From Terriglobales bacterium (GTDB taxonomy: Bacteria > Acidobacteriota > Terriglobia > Terriglobales > Acidobacteriaceae): 64,000 bases of DNA. The notes below the pieces were generated by a model. It did no database searches. It worked only from the letters and a program-made list of their open reading frames with translations, and was not told the origin of the DNA. Made by a program: the position numbers and the translations under genes. Below are positions 63,466 through 64,000 of the stretch, piece after piece. The DNA lies in the NCBI GenBank assembly GCA_035487355.1, contig DATHMF010000017.1:1-64000 (forward strand), in the 5' to 3' direction. Positions within the stretch are counted from its first letter, which is position 1; each line of letters starts with the position of its first letter.

Positions 63466-64000
63466 CTACGCCTTCACCTTTACTGGTTTCCCCGTGCGCG
63501 CAGCTTCATAGATGGCGCTGATGATCTGTATATCGCGCCGTCCCATCTCTCCTCCGACGGGAGTTTCGCGCCCGGTGAGGATGCAATCGGCAAAGTCATC
63601 CATATGGGCGGCCTGCTGATTGATGGGAGTGAAATTCAGCGGTCCGCGGCTGGTTTCGGCCACGATGCCGCGGTAGGTAAATGCATGTTGCTTAAATTCC
63701 ATCCAGCCCTTTGCGCCTTCAATGCGGAATTGATCGGCGGAGTGATTGAAACTTGTGACCGCATCGCATTTTGCGCCATTGGGGAATTCCATCGTCCAAC
63801 GGATGGTCTCTTCCACTTCATTGAATAGTTCGGGCTTGGTCTTCGGTTCCTCGTGCGCGGTTACGGAGACAGGCGCAACTCCATTGGCGGCCATGCATGC
63901 TCCATGCACAATGTAGATGCCGAGGTCCATCATCGGACCGCCTCCCGCCAGCTTCTTATCAATTCGCCACGCGCGTTGGCCAAAAATGAATCCGCGGTCG
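63466..64000 (-). CDS. Gfo/Idh/MocA-family oxidoreductase, 3' part (continues past window end)
   Basis: The visible C-terminal 177 residues show the alpha/beta substrate domain of the GFO/IDH/MocA family. The segment AWRIDKKLAGGGPMMDLGIY is a hallmark, with the usual Lys and Asp, and HMDDFADCILTGRETPVGGE is the conserved C-terminal helix region. The frame is open through 64000, so the NAD(P)-binding start is outside the window. Such enzymes oxidise or isomerise sugars such as glucose-fructose, inositol or UDP-sugars. It is co-directional with, and 1 base from, the GT39-like gene downstream, which suggests sugar modification for glycosylation. Confidence 0.85.
   Translation of the reverse strand, partial: DRGFIFGQRAWRIDKKLAGGGPMMDLGIYIVHGACMAANGVAPVSVTAHEEPKTKPELFNEVEETIRWTMEFPNGAKCDAVTSFNHSADQFRIEGAKGWMEFKQHAFTYRGIVAETSRGPLNFTPINQQAAHMDDFADCILTGRETPVGGEMGRRDIQIISAIYEAARTGKPVKVKA

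Overview
The window most resembles a soil Acidobacteriota (Terriglobia/Koribacter-like) chromosome. This is inferred from protein types, not from a marker gene: a large Asp-box (sortilin/VPS10-like) secreted protein, an acidobacterial-style zinc-finger protein of unknown function, many signal-peptide proteins of lineage-restricted type, plant-polysaccharide hydrolases, and intergenic DNA full of short dispersed repeats. No rRNA, integrase, transposase gene or CRISPR array was seen. One tRNA (Cys-GCA) is present.

Layout. 1-3373: the end of a caa3-type cytochrome c oxidase operon (coxB with fused cytochrome c, coxA, coxC, subunit IV). 3374-4140: a patchwork of repeat fragments. 4141-11488: a tandem PilZ protein, a tiny YHS-domain protein, a small secreted protein, a membrane glycosyltransferase-like pair, a Sel1-repeat protein and an ECF sigma/anti-sigma operon. 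11793-16796: convergent GH2 and GH95 glycosidases. 17082-19620: a hybrid histidine kinase with an ethylene-receptor-like N-terminus, followed by a stand-alone receiver. 19996-25034: an M28 peptidase, a bactofilin and an ABC exporter/esterase operon. 25035-26843: a repeat nest around a zinc-finger gene. 26844-32244: a PilT/PilU-type ATPase, a GH105 unsaturated-uronyl hydrolase, a frameshifted small secreted gene, an aldo/keto reductase and a YiaK-type dehydrogenase bracketed by two 191-bp MITE-like repeats. 32554-36701: a TPR-secretin and an SBP-domain hybrid kinase. 37194-48663: Ppx/GppA, a CusCBA-type metal-efflux operon, tRNA-Cys, and sixA overlapping ppk1. 48897-55696: the Asp-box protein and three exported proteins. 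55979-64000: four membrane proteins (three GT39/PMT-like, one spermidine-synthase-like) and a partial Gfo/Idh/MocA oxidoreductase.

How the genes fit together. GH2, GH95, GH105, the YiaK-type reductase and the aldo/keto reductase suggest use of plant cell-wall oligosaccharides and uronates. ppx/gppA and ppk1-sixA lie about 7.7 kb apart and suggest polyphosphate turnover. The PilZ protein, PilT/U ATPase, secretin and bactofilin are scattered single genes for surface structures. The cus operon is a complete efflux unit with an added Cys-rich exported protein and a terminator just before tRNA-Cys.

The most unusual material is between and at the ends of genes: a MITE-like pair with terminal inverted repeats, an inverted 75-bp repeat around the zinc-finger gene, and three genes whose stop codons lie inside repeated sequence. 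The most interesting protein is the hybrid kinase with the ethylene-receptor Cys-x3-His pair and a degenerate second receiver domain.
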